Below are positions 31,200-43,298 of a DNA stretch of 64,000 bases, piece by piece. The notes beneath the pieces are model-generated. The model was given only the letters and a program-made list of their open reading frames with translations, made no database searches and was not told the origin of the DNA. This stretch comes from Hyparrhenia diplandra (Eukaryota > Streptophyta > Magnoliopsida > Poales > Poaceae). Each line of letters starts with the position of its first letter. Positions within the stretch are counted from its first letter, which is position 1. The stretch covers positions 186,001 to 250,000 of the forward strand of contig JADLZK010012207.1 in the NCBI GenBank assembly GCA_015847255.1, read 5' to 3'. The translations under genes and the position numbers were made by a program.

Positions 31200-33688
31200 C
31201 GAGATCTTTGAACTCTTCTCTTACGGCTCTTCCTTAAACCGGGGAGGGCACCATTGTCCCTTCGGCCACACATACTCTTGAGGAGAGTCCATGTCATCAT
31301 CAGAATCCTCCACATCAGCCCATGCTTGATCTGCAATCCTCTTACTGACGTGAGGTGTACTTGTCTTTATTTTTTAAGCGCCGATCATCCCCTAGGAAGC
31401 ATGCCCCCAGTCTTTCTTGGAAGGGACGGCGGTTGACTCGTGCCTGTCTGTACCCATGATATTGTTCACTGCATTCAGGGCAATTGTTCCTAGCGGGCAA
31501 CTTCAAGCCTTCATTCCAGCAATGCCTAAAGAAAGGACAGTCCCAATGAGACTCCTCTCATTCCTTCATATACTCCTCCTGCTCTCGGTGGTACATCCCT
31601 TCTTCATACCTTTCTTTGCTCCACGGCAAGCTGGCGATCCCTGCGATACTACTTCTCTTCTTTGTCTTTGCCATTTGTTCAGCGGTATACGAGATGTCAC
31701 CTTTGGTTTGGAGGTTTCTCCTTTCTGCGTTTCGGCTATTTGGAAACCGAACACGATGTTGCTGGAGCTCTGCACTAGACACTTGCCGACTAGGGTCAAC
31801 CGAACCGCTTTGCTTTGCCCTTTCAGAAGTCAGCACTTTCATTGGACCTTTGCCCTTAGGATCACTGGCAGAAACCATGCACGAATCGAAAGCAACCATA
31901 TTTGCAGGGAAGGGTTCCTTATCCACCTTCATATTGTTGTTGAACTTGAGGAGACCCTGCTGTATGGCCCTCTGAATCTGTTGTTTAAAGATTCGCAATC
32001 GGTGATGTTGTGAGTGATCATATCATGGAAGCCACAATATCTCGCCAATCTTGACCCAATCTGGGCGCTTCATAGAATGATTATCGGTAGCTTGATGCAT
32101 CCTTCCTTGACTAAGAACTCAAAGAGCTTTTCCGACTTGGAGACGTCGAAGTCATATGCCCCCTTGAGTGTCTTCATCCGGTATTTGGTTGACTGGGCAG
32201 GTTCCTTGCCCTAAGCAAATTCGGCATTTGCCACATCCTCCTGGCCATCATTATCATCTTCTCCTTCTTCCGGGGAAGTGGTTGTATGTACGATAAGACA
32301 CGTTGCCCCCTTTTCGGAAACGGGTATCCTTCTTGATGCTCGAACCGAGTAGCCATGAGTGACAAAAGCGCCTCGAGAGTTGTCCCGGTCATCAAACTCC
32401 ATGCCGGCCGGCTTTTCACGATGGTCGGGTGCATTCCCGAATATGGCCAGAGCGGCGATGGTGCAGCAAGTTCAAAGAATAGCGGGAATTCTTTGTCTCC
32501 CCTGAACCCTGCGCAAGAACTCTTGTGGCGTTTCATTGTATACGTGTCAACCTCATCAAGTCGACAAGCTCTTTTTTCATTGGAACCGCTGTAGAAGTAT
32601 GAATGGAATTTGTCTTCCAGCTTGGACCAAGTTCCAACTGAATGGGCCGGCAATGTAGCAAACCATGTGAAAGCCGGCCCTGTAAGGGATGATGGAAAGA
32701 AACGAATCCTCCATGCCTCATCATTGGCAAGCTCTCCCAACTGAATCAGATACCGACTGATGTGTTCGGTAGTGGAAGTGTCGTCCTGTCCAGAAAACTT
32801 GGTCAAGTCGGTAGGAGGCTTCAGTCTTGAAGGAAGCGCCACTCTGTTGTACCATTCAGGATATGGTGATTGGTACACATAGGGCCGATTTTTGGGTTTG
32901 ATCCCAAATTGGTGCTGCATCATATCGGCCATCCTCGCTAGGAGTATATCCATGTTTGAATTCTGACGTCCATGAGATTGTCCCGATTTGTCCGGTGGCC
33001 TATACCCAGGATTTGGCATAGCGTGAATTGTGGAGTAGTCAACGAACTCGTGTAACCCGGGGGCCAAAGGGATTTCTCTGCAACCCACTAGCCATTGGAG
33101 CTATTGGTATGTGTTGTATCTTTGGAGGATTCTGGTGTACGAACGCCGCTTCTCCATGTGTCTTGGCTCGGATCCCTCCGGTTTTTTTTTGGTGTCTTGT
33201 TCTCTCCTCCCGGATTCTTGACCCACGGCTCCTTTCTTTGGTGGTGGCTTAGGCGTATGTATATATCTTGGCCCTGAAAGCTCACCAAGCCAAGCCTCAA
33301 AGTGTTGATCAAACTCGGGTCCAAAACTAGCCTTCATGATGTCGCGGAAAGTGTTGAAGGACACTATATTATGATTAGTCATTGCATTTCCCACAGCAGC
33401 TGCAATAATCTCCTCCATTCGACGGATTTCTTCAGGACTTGGTTCCTCATCTTCCTTTCCTGCCCCTCTTCTTCATCGGATATTTCTTTGAGCATATCCC
33501 TTATCCGGGCATCAATATCTTTGGAAGATCCGTCTTCGGATGATTGTATCGCTCTTTTACTTGGAGAAGCATGACATGCACTTTTTTTGAGAAGGCTAAG
33601 CACATCTCTCTCACCATGGCCTCGGTCGGGAGGCAAGTCATCCATCACGGACTTGGATGACTTTGTCGTTGTCGACGTTGTCGGGCAT
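31200..33688 (-). pseudogene. gag of the reverse gypsy element
   Basis: The start MPDNVDNDKVIQV (33688) lies about 45 bp inside the 5' LTR remnant. Parts in order: an acidic N-terminal region, EEIIAAAVGNAMTNHN (about 33418), PRYIHTPKPPPKKGA, and the retrotransposon gag domain with ARMADMMQHQFGIKP, AWRIRFFPSSLTGPAFTWFA and WSKLEDKFHSYFYSG (about 32960-32560). A C-terminal Cys/His region (about 31560-31440) follows. Gag forms the particle that packages element RNA. The longest open stretch is 304 codons (33088-32174). Frameshifts break it elsewhere. Confidence 0.85.
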
Positions 33689-33731
33689 CGTGTTACGATC
33701 TTGACGTGTCCCACCGGCGTGCCAAAAAGTG

Positions 33732-33793
33732 TGTAGGCACAAAATCCTACTCCCGTGCCACACACACAGCGACAAGCCGGAATAGCTAGCTTT
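33732..33793 (-). repeat. Severed end of the reverse element's 5' LTR
   Basis: The 62 bases from TGTAGGCACAAAATCC to ...AATAGCTAGCTTT are the inner end of the 5' LTR. The remainder of this LTR is at 50586-52133. The LTR was cut here by insertion of the + strand element. The matching uncut copy is the first 60 bases of 24876-26480. The primer-binding site lies just inside, in reverse (about 33706-33726). Confidence 0.85.
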
Positions 33794-35311
33794 TGTTAAC
33801 ACCAAAATTTGGAAGAGCCTGAACGATCGATAGACCGGCACACGCCCCATTCGGTAAGAGATCATTTGGCTAGCAAGGGAGCAGCTACAGAACTGTAGCA
33901 TTCGGGAAGCCACTGTCATTCGGCTAAGGAGCCTGAGTCCGAGAAGGAGCCAAGCAAGAGGTGGTTCGGCAATCCCGGAGCATCAAGAAGAATATCCCAG
34001 GACGAGGGCCCACATCGCGTGCAATTCCCACGACTCCGAGAAGACTTGGAGGATAATGTATCTTAGCTAGATATTTTTAGTTATTATTATTCGTAATCAG
34101 CTAGGACTCGTCATGCCCGGGGTATAAATATGAGACCCCAAAGCAATCGTAAACGATATACCCAATTCAATGCAAACAACCCGGCTCCGTGCCTTGGCTC
34201 GCCAGGCCACCCTTCGAGTCGGTCAGTCGTCGATCTCTTGCAAGAGGAATCATCGACCCGTCGACCTCTGTAAATACCGGCAACCTTGCACCATGTCTAG
34301 TATCGTCGCGGATTTAGATTATTGCAAGAAGTCTTGTTCACGCTTAGTATCGTCGGCGGATTTAAGCTATCGGGGCAAGAGGGTTCTTTTGTCGATCATG
34401 AGCCATCCGGTGGGCTAAGATCCGGCTTAGAGCTAGTTATCGGCTTCATTAGATTTTGGCAAGATCTAATGAATTCATTAAGTTACCACGTGTCTGCAAT
34501 GCTTTCGATTTACTTATTTAATTATGTTTGCACACACTTTTTGCCCAATTTAGATTGATGTAGCTCGGCTTTATCTTTTGTTAGATCTAGTTGTCACCAG
34601 CTCTTTTAAGTGTTTATCATTAGCTTGCCACTAGATCTATCTGTGCTTTCACGCCCGAGCTTAGATCAATCTAGGTTGTCACGTGTTGTGGGTTCGTATG
34701 CGTTTAGATCTTGACAGAGGCGTGTCATCCGGTGGATCTGAGATCTTTGGGTTACTCAAGAGCTAGTCATCCGGTGGACTAGAGATCGGTTTAATCGATA
34801 GGTTTTTGCATATGAGTTCCTTCTTCATGGACCACGATTCGGCAAGCCTGCCGAATACGGATTACGCTCTCAAGTGTCATGGATGTCTTTAGTGATGTTT
34901 ATGATTTACTTTCTTTTTATTTACCATGTTGTCAGTTAATTCGATCCATGCAATAGAGCTTTTACGATTAGCACATCATAATGATCGATTTTGCCTGTTC
35001 GGACATGTCTTTTATGATCATTGATTCTTTGTCATTGCACTACATACGTATAATTATTTACCGAATGCATTCATTATTCATTGACAGATAGCTCTCATAG
35101 CTATATGTCTTTACATCCGACCTTAGAGCCATACATGCGGAACTGTCTTGGTCTCACCGGGCATGTTCGGATCTTCGTTTACCTCCTTGTCAATTAATAA
35201 GGTCAAATTGATCGCGCGCCTTCGATTCAAGACGCCCGGCCGAGGGTAAAGCCGGCTATTCCGGCTTGTCGGTGTTGCTTGGCGGCAAGGAGTAGGATCT
35301 TTGTGCCTACA
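33794..35311 (+). repeat. 5' LTR of the forward gypsy element
   Basis: Begins TGTTAACACCAAAATTTGG and ends TTTGTGCCTACA, with inverted dinucleotides TG/CA. TATA-like 'ggggtataaatatgagacc' lies at about 34119-34137 and would give transcription rightward. It is similar to 49071-50585 over its whole length but with many small differences, a good part of them in G/C-rich runs. Confidence 0.9.
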
Positions 35312-35318
35312 CACTTTT

Positions 35319-35336
35319 TGGCACGCCCGGTGGGAC
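35319..35336 (+). other. Primer-binding site of the forward gypsy element
   Basis: TGGCACGCCCGGTGGGAC starts seven bases after the LTR, at the place where a tRNA 3' end primes minus-strand synthesis. Tat-type elements of grasses have similar strings. The tRNA was not identified. Confidence 0.55.
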
Positions 35337-35355
35337 ACGTCAAGATCAAACCAAC

Positions 35356-36685
35356 ATGCCCGAGGAAGTCGGCGGGAGCAACATCATTCAAACTCTAGAT
35401 GGGAGACCTTCCACGACATGGAGGCTGCGTGAGAAAGACATGCTTAGCCTTCTCACAAAAGTGCATGTCATGCTTCTCCAAACGCAAGAACGGCACAATC
35501 ATCCAAAAGGCGGATCTCCCAAAGATATTAATGCCCGGTGACAAAGGATATGCTCAACAACTATCTCGATGAAGATGAGGGGGCAGAGAAGGGAGATGAT
35601 GAACTAAGTCTTGAAGAAGTTCGTCGGATGGAAGAGATTGTTGCAGCTGCCGTTGGGAACGCAATGACCAATCACAACACGTGTTCTTCAACACTTTTTT
35701 CGTGACATCATGAAGGCTAGCTTTGGACCCGAGTTCGATCAACACTTTGAGGCTCGGCTTGGTGAGCTTTGGGGGGCAAGATATGTTCATGTGCCAAAGC
35801 CACCACCAAAGAAAGGAGCTATGCATCAAGAATCTGGAGGAGAGAACAAGGCGCCGAGGAAAAACCGGAGGGACCGGAGCCAAGACGCATGGAGAAGCGG
35901 CATCGGTACACTGGGAACCCTCCAGTATACAACACTTACTCAATAGCTCCAATGGCGGTGGGTTGCGAGAAATCCCTTTGGCCCCGGGGTACCTGAGAGT
36001 TCGTTGACTATTCTATAGTTCATGCTATGCCAAATCACGGGTATAGGCGGTTTGGGCCGATCGAGGACAATCTTATGGACCACGTAACTCAAACATGGAT
36101 ATACTCCTAGCGAGGATGGCCGACATGATGCAGCACCAATTTGGGATCAAGCCCAAGAATCGGCCTTATGTGTATCAGTCACCCTATCCGGTCTGGTACA
36201 CCTCTACTACCGAACACATCGGTCGGTATTTGATTCGATTGGGAGAGCTTGCCAATGATGAAGCATGGAGGATTCGCTTCTTTCCATCATCTCTTCTGGG
36301 GCCGGCTTTCACATGGTTTGCTACGTGCCGGCCAATTCTATTAGAACCTGGTCTGAGCTAGAAGACAAATTCCATTCATACTTCTACAGTGGTTCCAACG
36401 AAAAAGAGCTCGTTGACTTGATGGGGTTAACGCAGAAAAAATACAATGAGACACCACAAGAGTTCTTGCGCCAGGTTCAGGGAGACAAAGAATTCATGTT
36501 ATTCTCTGAGCTTGCCAGACCATCAGTTGCCGGCTGTAGCTGTGCGTGGCATGCATCCAGCTATCAGAGAGAAGCTAGCCGGCATAGAATTTGATGACCT
36601 TGGACAGCTCTCAAGGCGCCTGTCACTCATGGCGGTCGGTTTGAGCTTCAAGAAGGATACTTTCGATTTCGAGAAAGGGGGCAAC
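35356..36685 (+). pseudogene. gag (5' part) of the forward gypsy element
   Basis: Starts MPEEVGGSNIIQTLDG and follows the same order as the gag at 33688-31200: an EEIVAAAVGN-like block (about 35630-35680), KASFGPEFDQHFEARLGEL, RYVHVPKPPPKKGA, MDILLARMADMMQHQFG (36095) and AWRIRFFPSSLLGPAFTWFA. About 25 residues present in the other copy (between SPYP.WY and TSTTEHI) are deleted here. A frameshift follows near 36330. The frame is interrupted at 36686 by the copia LTR, and the remainder resumes at 44568. Confidence 0.83.
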
Positions 36686-37942
36686 TGTTGGGAATATGCC
36701 CTAGAGCTAATCATAGAGATGATTTGTATTCCTTCATTGTATCCATGATATATTAAGTGTTCATGAATATCCATTAAAGACAACTTGTATTGATCGGCAA
36801 TTATGTGAATTGTTTGTGAAACTCTTTTACTTGTTTGGTTATTCAATAATTGTCCTCGATCGGAGTTCATGTGAGAACACACATGAATATTAGATCAGCA
36901 CATGTATTAGTTGATGACTATGTTTCACAAGTCATAGACATGGAGATGTCAAACTAATAGTGTGGGCACATGTATGACATGGGGCTGGATCGACCCGACA
37001 TGAGATGTTATTATTATCTCTTTATACATCATGTACGTTACGTCCTTAGACCTGAGATTGTCGTATGTACTCAAGATGTGAAACGACCTATTTAGGGACT
37101 ATCAAACGTTACTCCGTAATTGGGTAGCTATAAAGGTGGTCTTCGGGTTTGTCGGGAAACATCTTTGTGAGACATAGTCAATCAAGATGGAATTGCCCCT
37201 CTCCATGAGAGAGAGATATAATGGACCACTCGATTGATTGGATCAAGAAATGCATGGCCGTGCTTGGGTTAAGTGTTAACCCACGAGGTGGACCAAATAT
37301 CGTGTGGCAAGGGAATGACGAGTATATGGTTTGTGGTGGTTCGTCTGATATGATCATTGCGTACACATGGGAGTTGGCACGTCTTGCTAGAGGCCGCTGT
37401 CAACTATTGGCCGAGTAGGTGTACTCGGGCCATGTCTATGTGTGCGTGAGCCCATAGGGTCGCACGCTTAAGGGGAAGAAGGCCTAATTCGGATTTGATC
37501 CAATTAGGCGAGGCTTAGGGTTACTAATGGGCCTCCGGCTCGGGGAGCCTATTAGCAACGCCTATATATATATGAGAAGTGGGCGCGGGGCGTGACCTAA
37601 TCTAAGCCACGCCACTTTGGCGGCCGCCGCCCACGCCCTCGCCTCTTGCATCTCGCGGACCTAGCGGTCCGGAGGCGCACGCTTCCTCCTCATGCGTGTG
37701 GGATACCCGGAGGTGCTGCATCCGGAGCACAAGGACAAACCCGACGAGGAGGACGGACGCGTGACCGGACGATCACGCAGAATCGCACGCACCGCCGCGA
37801 CGCGTACATCTACGCCGAGGGTCGACGCTTCCGCGCACCTCGCGTCTAGTGGTAATCCCGTGATCTATAACTAGCGATAGATCCTGGTTTATGGGTAGAA
37901 AATTTTGTTTTACGGCTAGCGTAGCGATCCCATTTTCCTTCA
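36686..37942 (+). repeat. 5' LTR of the copia element
   Basis: 1257 bp. It matches 43299-44567 with scattered substitutions and short indels, the latter concentrated in the GC-rich last 350 bp (compare 37615-37860 with 44235-44480). A TATA-like 'gcctatatatatatgag' is at about 37560-37576. Confidence 0.93.
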
Positions 37943-37943
37943 G

Positions 37944-37955
37944 TGGTATCGAGCC
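37944..37955 (+). other. Primer-binding site of the copia element
   Basis: TGGTATCGAGCC starts one base after the LTR. It resembles the initiator-methionine tRNA complement (TGGTATCAGAGC) used by most plant copia elements. Confidence 0.75.
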
Positions 37956-39325
37956 GTAGCTGCCTTGTTATAGATTCGGATGTGTGTGCATATGGTGATA
38001 TGCGCGGTTGTAGATGAGTCTATGATCTTGGTTCATGATCTTGCCGCGTCTTTGGTCTTGTTCGATCTACTCCCTACCGGGTCGGAATTCCGCCATCGGA
38101 GTTAAGTGATACATGTAAATCCAGTCATGGCGAGTTTGAGATCAATGTGATTGATCGAATTGAACCTAGGTCATGATCGGGCGCATGTGATGCGCGGGCG
38201 GTGGCAGATTTGATCTTCTACCGACTACCGATCACCGGGATGCACAATACGGAACCATGGTGTGCGATCTGCCGGCTATAACTTTTGATCCGTAACTCCG
38301 ATGGAGGCGATTCTTAAACGAATTTTGTAGAGCAACAAAAGTTATTTATTTGGACCCTCAGTCGCCCTTAAGCGACTGTAATTTGACTGCGAAAAACGGC
38401 TTGGATAATAGGTTTTTTGCCCCTGCAAGATTAGATGTCGAATCGCCTAATCCTGTTTTGCAGATTTATGTGACTGGTATGGTCTTTATGTGTATGAGAT
38501 GCATGTATGTAATTAATTCATGACTTGCATGTCGTGAGGATGACAATATGGCTGGAGCCACTGATATATTGTCCACTTAATGTAATGGCCTGCGTGCCAA
38601 ATTGTGATGATCGCGCAAATGTAATTGTTATTTTTTCTGCGCTAGTAGTGACTAGTCTTGGCAGATTCATCACTGGAGGATGGCATACATGGATCATGGA
38701 GATGAAGATTATCATGATGAACAGTTCATTGGAGATGGAGATCCCCAAAGTGATATAAGGCCATACCAAGTCACAACTGTTTAATGTCGTTCTTATCGTG
38801 TTCTACTTTCACGCCGCGACTATGTTTTTGTCTACATACGATAGTGAAGTAGAACGATCCCTCGGCAATGTTTTAAGTTTCGATGCTCCCCCAAACCTCA
38901 GACCGTCACAAGCCTTGTACAATCGGTGGTGGGTCTATAAAATTAGGGTGCCACCGGGTTTTCCTTGACTAGACAAGGTTTCAGATCGGATACTTTGCGC
39001 GGAAGGTTTGGTTACTTGAACAAGATCATCCTAACGGTTAGGGATCTTGGAGCATGGCAGGTTGGCGTGAGCATAGAGATCTTTGCCCAACAACAAGAGT
39101 CATATGTGATATGATTAGCAAAGAGTTGCTTACCGATCTACCATGTCTTCTAGCGGTGATGCTAAAGCTCACTAGTTGACGTGTTAGTTGTGGGTCTTGA
39201 ATCACTAAGTTTCAATTGAGGGATATTGATTTTAGTGAGAGTACATTCAATTAAATGTTAATTTGTTTTTACTCTATCTTGGATACATTGTCATAGTATT
39301 TTGCATTATTTTCATTTGTAGATAA
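37956..39325 (+). other. Copia leader, no gene
   Basis: About 1.4 kb of untranslated leader between primer-binding site and gag start. Long leaders are usual in this copia group. A 77-codon open frame at 38525-38758 shows no recognisable domain. Confidence 0.6.
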
Positions 39326-40650
39326 ATGGCGCCTAACAATCAACCATTTACTTTGCGTTCGGTTCTTGAGAAAGATAAGTTGAATGGAACAAATTATGCG
39401 GATTGGATCCGCAACCTGAGAATTGTTCTCGGGGCTGAGAAAAAAGGAAGATGTTCTAGACAACCCCTTACCGTAAGAGCCCGCCGATAATGCTCCTACC
39501 GCTGAGAAAAACGCTTACAAGAAAGCATGTGATGCCGATCTTGAAGTGAGTTGCCTTATGCTTGCTAGCATGGAACCCGATCTGCAGATGCGTTCGATAA
39601 CAATCATGCAAACAGACGATATGATCGTGGCGCTTTGAGGATATGTTCCAAACTCAAGCTAGAACCGAAAGGTTCAATGTCTCAAAGGCTCTTGTTGAGA
39701 GCAAGCTAGCGTAAGGCGCAGCTAGCTTGGACCACATGTAATCAAAATGGTTGGTTACACTTTCGGAGATTGGAGAAGCTAGGCTTCCCAATAGGCCAAG
39801 AGTTGGCTACTTGATTTCATTCTTGCATCTCCGCCGCCTAGCTATGGGAACTTCATCTCGAACTACCATATGCATGGGGCGGAGAAAGGCTTGACCGAAT
39901 TGTGTGGTATGCTTAAGGCCAGAGGTCGACATCAAGAAAGGTCCGGGCAAGAGCCATGTGATGGCGGTCCAAAACAAGCCTAATTTTAAGAAAAGGGGCA
40001 ATCCTTATTGGAAGAAAAAGAAGGAAAAGGCTAAAGGTGAGACCTCCAAGCCAAAGCCATCTCGAGCCCAAGGTGGACCAAGCTGGCGATAGTGAGTGCT
40101 TTCATTGTCATAAAACGGGTCTTTGAAAAGAAACCGCAAGGGAGTACTTAGCATCCAAGAAGGATAGCGGTGGTAAAGGTACTCCCGCCGCTTGTACACT
40201 TGTTGTTTATGTTACGCATATATTCCTCGCTGATTCTTATATTAATTCTTGGGTATTTGATACCGGATCGGTTGCTCATATTTGCAATACGATGCAGGGA
40301 ATGATAAGAAGTAGAAGCGTTGGAAAGGGAGAAGTTGACTTCAGCGTGGGCAATAATGCAAGAGTTTCGCTCGAAGGCCGGGACGATGCAACTCCACCTC
40401 CCGTCAGGATTTATTTTGGAATTGAATAATTGTTATTTTGTTCCTAGCTTAAGTCGAAACATTGTGTCACCTTCATGTTTGATGAAGGATGGTTATTCTT
40501 TTAAGAGTGAAAACAATGGTTGTGTAATCTCTAAAGATGGCATGTTTGTGGCTTCGCATCCATTGTGAATGGGTTATTTATTTTAAATCTTGATGATGCA
40601 CATGTCGTAATATAATCGCTAAAAGGCCTCGGCTTAATGAGTTAAGTCCT
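39326..40650 (+). pseudogene. Copia gag and protease, frameshifted
   Basis: Begins MAPNNQPFTLRSVLEKDKLN and continues GTNYADWIRNLRIVLGAEKK, the start of the UBN2-type gag domain. Later blocks are EVSCLMLASMEPDLQ, FILASPPPSYGNFISNYHMH-like text near 39815-39880 and the basic KKRGNPYWKKKKEKAKG (about 39985-40035). A broken zinc knuckle (ECFHCHKTG) is near 40095-40125. The protease active site is in VFDTGSVAHICN (about 40252-40290). After another frameshift it reads NNCYFVPSLSRNIVS. There are stops and shifts throughout. Confidence 0.82.
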
Positions 40651-40656
40651 ACCTAT

Positions 40657-41400
40657 ATGTGGCATTGTCGTTTAGGTCATATAAGTGAAAATCGCATGAA
40701 GAGGCTCCATTCTGATGGGCTTCTAACTTCGTTTGATTTTGAATCATACGAGACATGTGAGGCTTGCCTTCTAGGCAAAATGACCAAGGTCCCTTTCACA
40801 GGTTTTCCTGAGAGGGCAGCAGACTTGTTGGAACTTGTACATACTGATGTATGCGGACCAATGAGTACGACAGCTAGAGGCGGATTCCAATACTTCATTA
40901 CTTTCACTGATGATTTTAGTAGATATGGCTATGTCTACTTAATGAAGCATAAGTCTGAGACTTTTGAAAAGTTCAAAGAGTTTCAGAATGAAGTAGAGAA
41001 TCAACGTGGCAAGAAAATCAAGGCCTTGCGATCTGATCGTGGAGGTGAATATTTGAGTCACGAATTTAGCAATCATCTAAAGAGTTGCGGAATTGTTCCA
41101 CAGCTTACGCCGCCTGGAACACCTCAAATAAACGGTGTGTGTCCGAGCGGCGTGTCGGACTTTGTTGGACATGGTTCGGTCTATGATGAGCGGTCCGGAC
41201 CTACCTTTATCGTTTTGGGGATACGCTCTAGAAACGGCCGCTTTCACATTAAATAGGGTGCCATCTAAGTCCGTAGTTAAGACACCATATGAGATGTGGA
41301 CCGGTAAGAGTCCCGTTTGTCTTTTCTAAAGATTTGGGGTTGTGAAGTTTATGTCAAACGACTTCAATCGATAAACTAACACCCAAGTCGGACAAGTGTT
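40657..41400 (+). pseudogene. Copia integrase
   Basis: Open for about 160 codons. It has the HHCC zinc finger (WHCRLGHISENRMKRL ... CEACLLGKMTK) followed by the catalytic core with HTDVCGPM, FTDDFSRYGYVYL and SDRGGEYLS, the D,D-35-E residues. The frame breaks near 41130. It resumes at 41135-41329 as LPLSFWGYALETAAFTLNR then KTPYEMWTGKSP. The enzyme would insert the element cDNA. Confidence 0.9.
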
Positions 41401-42580
41401 TTTTTGTGGGATACCCAAAGGAAACTTTGGGGTATTACTTTTACAACCGATCGAGAGGGCAAAGTGTTTGTTGCTCGAAACGGTGTTTTCTTAGAGAAAG
41501 AGTTTCTCAAAAGAGACAAGAGTGGACAAAGGGTGTATCTTGAAGAAGTTGGGGATGAGCCAATAGGTCAAGACTCTACGAGTGATGCTAGTGAAGCAGA
41601 ACAAGTTGAGATACCGCGTGGCAAAGGTAACACCGCCACTACCACGAAGATCGCCTAGACTCGTGAGTTGCATGGGGATGTGTTATTGTTAGGCGATGAC
41701 GAACCTATGACATATGCGGAAGCTATGATGGACCCAGATTCGAGAAATGGCAAAGTGCCATGAGATCCGAGATAGATTCCATGGGAGCCAATCAAGTTTG
41801 GAACTTGGTTGACCCTACCGATGGGGTTAGACCCATTGAGTGCAAATGGATCTATAAAAAGAAAAGAGATATGGACGGAAATGTTCACGTCTATAAAGCA
41901 TGACTTGTCGCAAAGGGTTTTCGGCAGGTTCAAGGAGTTGACTACGATGAGACATTCTCGCCAAGAGCGATGCTTAAATCTATCCGGATCATTCTAGCAA
42001 TTGTCGCTCATTTTGATTATGAGATATGGCGAGATGGATGTTAAAACAGCCTTTCTAAATGGAAATTTGGAAGAGGACGTGTATATGATACAGCCCGAAG
42101 GTTTTGTTGATCCTAAGAATGCTAGAAAAATATGCAAGCTTAAGAAATCCATTTATGGGTTGAAGCAAGCATCTCGGAGTTGGAACATTCGTTTTGATGA
42201 AGAGGTCAAAGCTCTTGGCTTTCATCGAATGAAGAAGAACCTTGTGTATACAAGAAGGAAAGTGGGAGCGTTGTTGTGTTTCTAATCTTGTATGTAGATG
42301 ACATATCGTTGATTGGGAATGACATTCCAATGTTGCAATCCGTGAAGACTTCACCGAATAATATATTTTCTATGAAGGATTTGGGAGAAGCATCATATAT
42401 TTTGGGCATAAAGATCTATAGAGATAGATCAAAGAGGCTAATAGGATTATGCCAAGACACGTACATTGACAAGGTGTTGAAACGGTTCAACATGGAACAC
42501 CCAAGAAAGGGTTCCCGCCTATGTCACATGGTATGTTTTTAGCAAGAAGCGTCATTCTTCGATCGCCGATGAGCGAGAGC
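41401..42580 (+). pseudogene. Copia reverse transcriptase
   Basis: After a linker (41404-41658, including RVYLEEVGDEP) the RVT_2 region is read in several frames: an NGSIKRKE/CKWIYKKK-type opening (about 41835-41870), then YGEMDVKTAFLNGNLEEDVY and MIQPEGFVDPKNARKICKLK, KSIYGLKQASRSWN (42001-42190), and after a frameshift FLILYVDDISLIGNDI (42279-42325), which carries the catalytic YVDD. Then comes DLGEASYILGIKIYRDRSKR. Frameshifts near 41990, 42240 and 42530 disable it. Confidence 0.9.
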
Positions 42581-42582
42581 GC

Positions 42583-43277
42583 ATGAGTAAGGTTCCATAC
42601 GCCTCGGCAGCTTGGTTCCATCATGTATGCCATGATATGTACATGCCCAGATGTCTCATATGCTCTAAGTGTTTGAAAGCGGTACCAAGCCGATCGGGTG
42701 AGAGTCATTGGACACTTGTTAAAAATATTCTTAAGTACTTAAGAAGGACTAAAGATATGTTCCTAATCTATGGAGGTGAGGAGGAGCTCGTTGTAAATTG
42801 TTACACCGATGCTAGCTTCCAAACCGACAATAATGATGATTCACAATCTCAATCGGGATATTTGTTCACAATAAATGGTGGTGCCGTTAGTTGGAAAAGT
42901 TCCAAGCGGAGGGAGACGGTGACCGATTCTACAAATGAAGTCGAGTACATTGCGCCTGAAGCCGCAAGGAAGGTGTTTGGATGAGGAAGTTCCTCATTGA
43001 ACTTGGTGTGTTTCCAAATGCAAGCGGCCCATTGAACCTTCATTGTGACAATAGTGGCGCGATTGCACATGTGCTAAGGAGCCGAGGGATCACCATAAGA
43101 ACAAACACGTCTTTGGAGGAAATTTCACCTCATTCGAGAGTTCATCAAACGTGGTGAAATCAAAATATGCAAGATACATACGGATTTGAATGTTGCAGAT
43201 CCTTTGACAAAGGCTCTTCCACAGCCTAAGCATGAGGCGCACATGAGAGATATGGGTATTAGATATCTTAAAGATTA
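42583..43277 (+). pseudogene. Copia RNase H and C-terminus
   Basis: Reads HWTLVKNILKYLRRTKDMFL, CYTDASFQTDNNDDSQSQSG and YLFTINGGAVSWKSSKR, then ETVTDSTNEVEYIA, the RNase H fold of copia pol. A frameshift near 42980 leads into MRKFLIELGVF and NLHCDNSGAIAH. The end reads ADPLTKALPQPKHEAHMRDM (about 43198-43257). A purine-rich tract (aagtgggaga) lies just before the 3' LTR. Confidence 0.88.
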
Positions 43278-43298
43278 ACTCTAGTGCAAGTGGGAGAT

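Noticed and set aside
38525..38758. 77-codon frame in the copia leader
   Set aside because: No similarity to a known domain and located in the untranslated leader. Its reverse strand is equally open.
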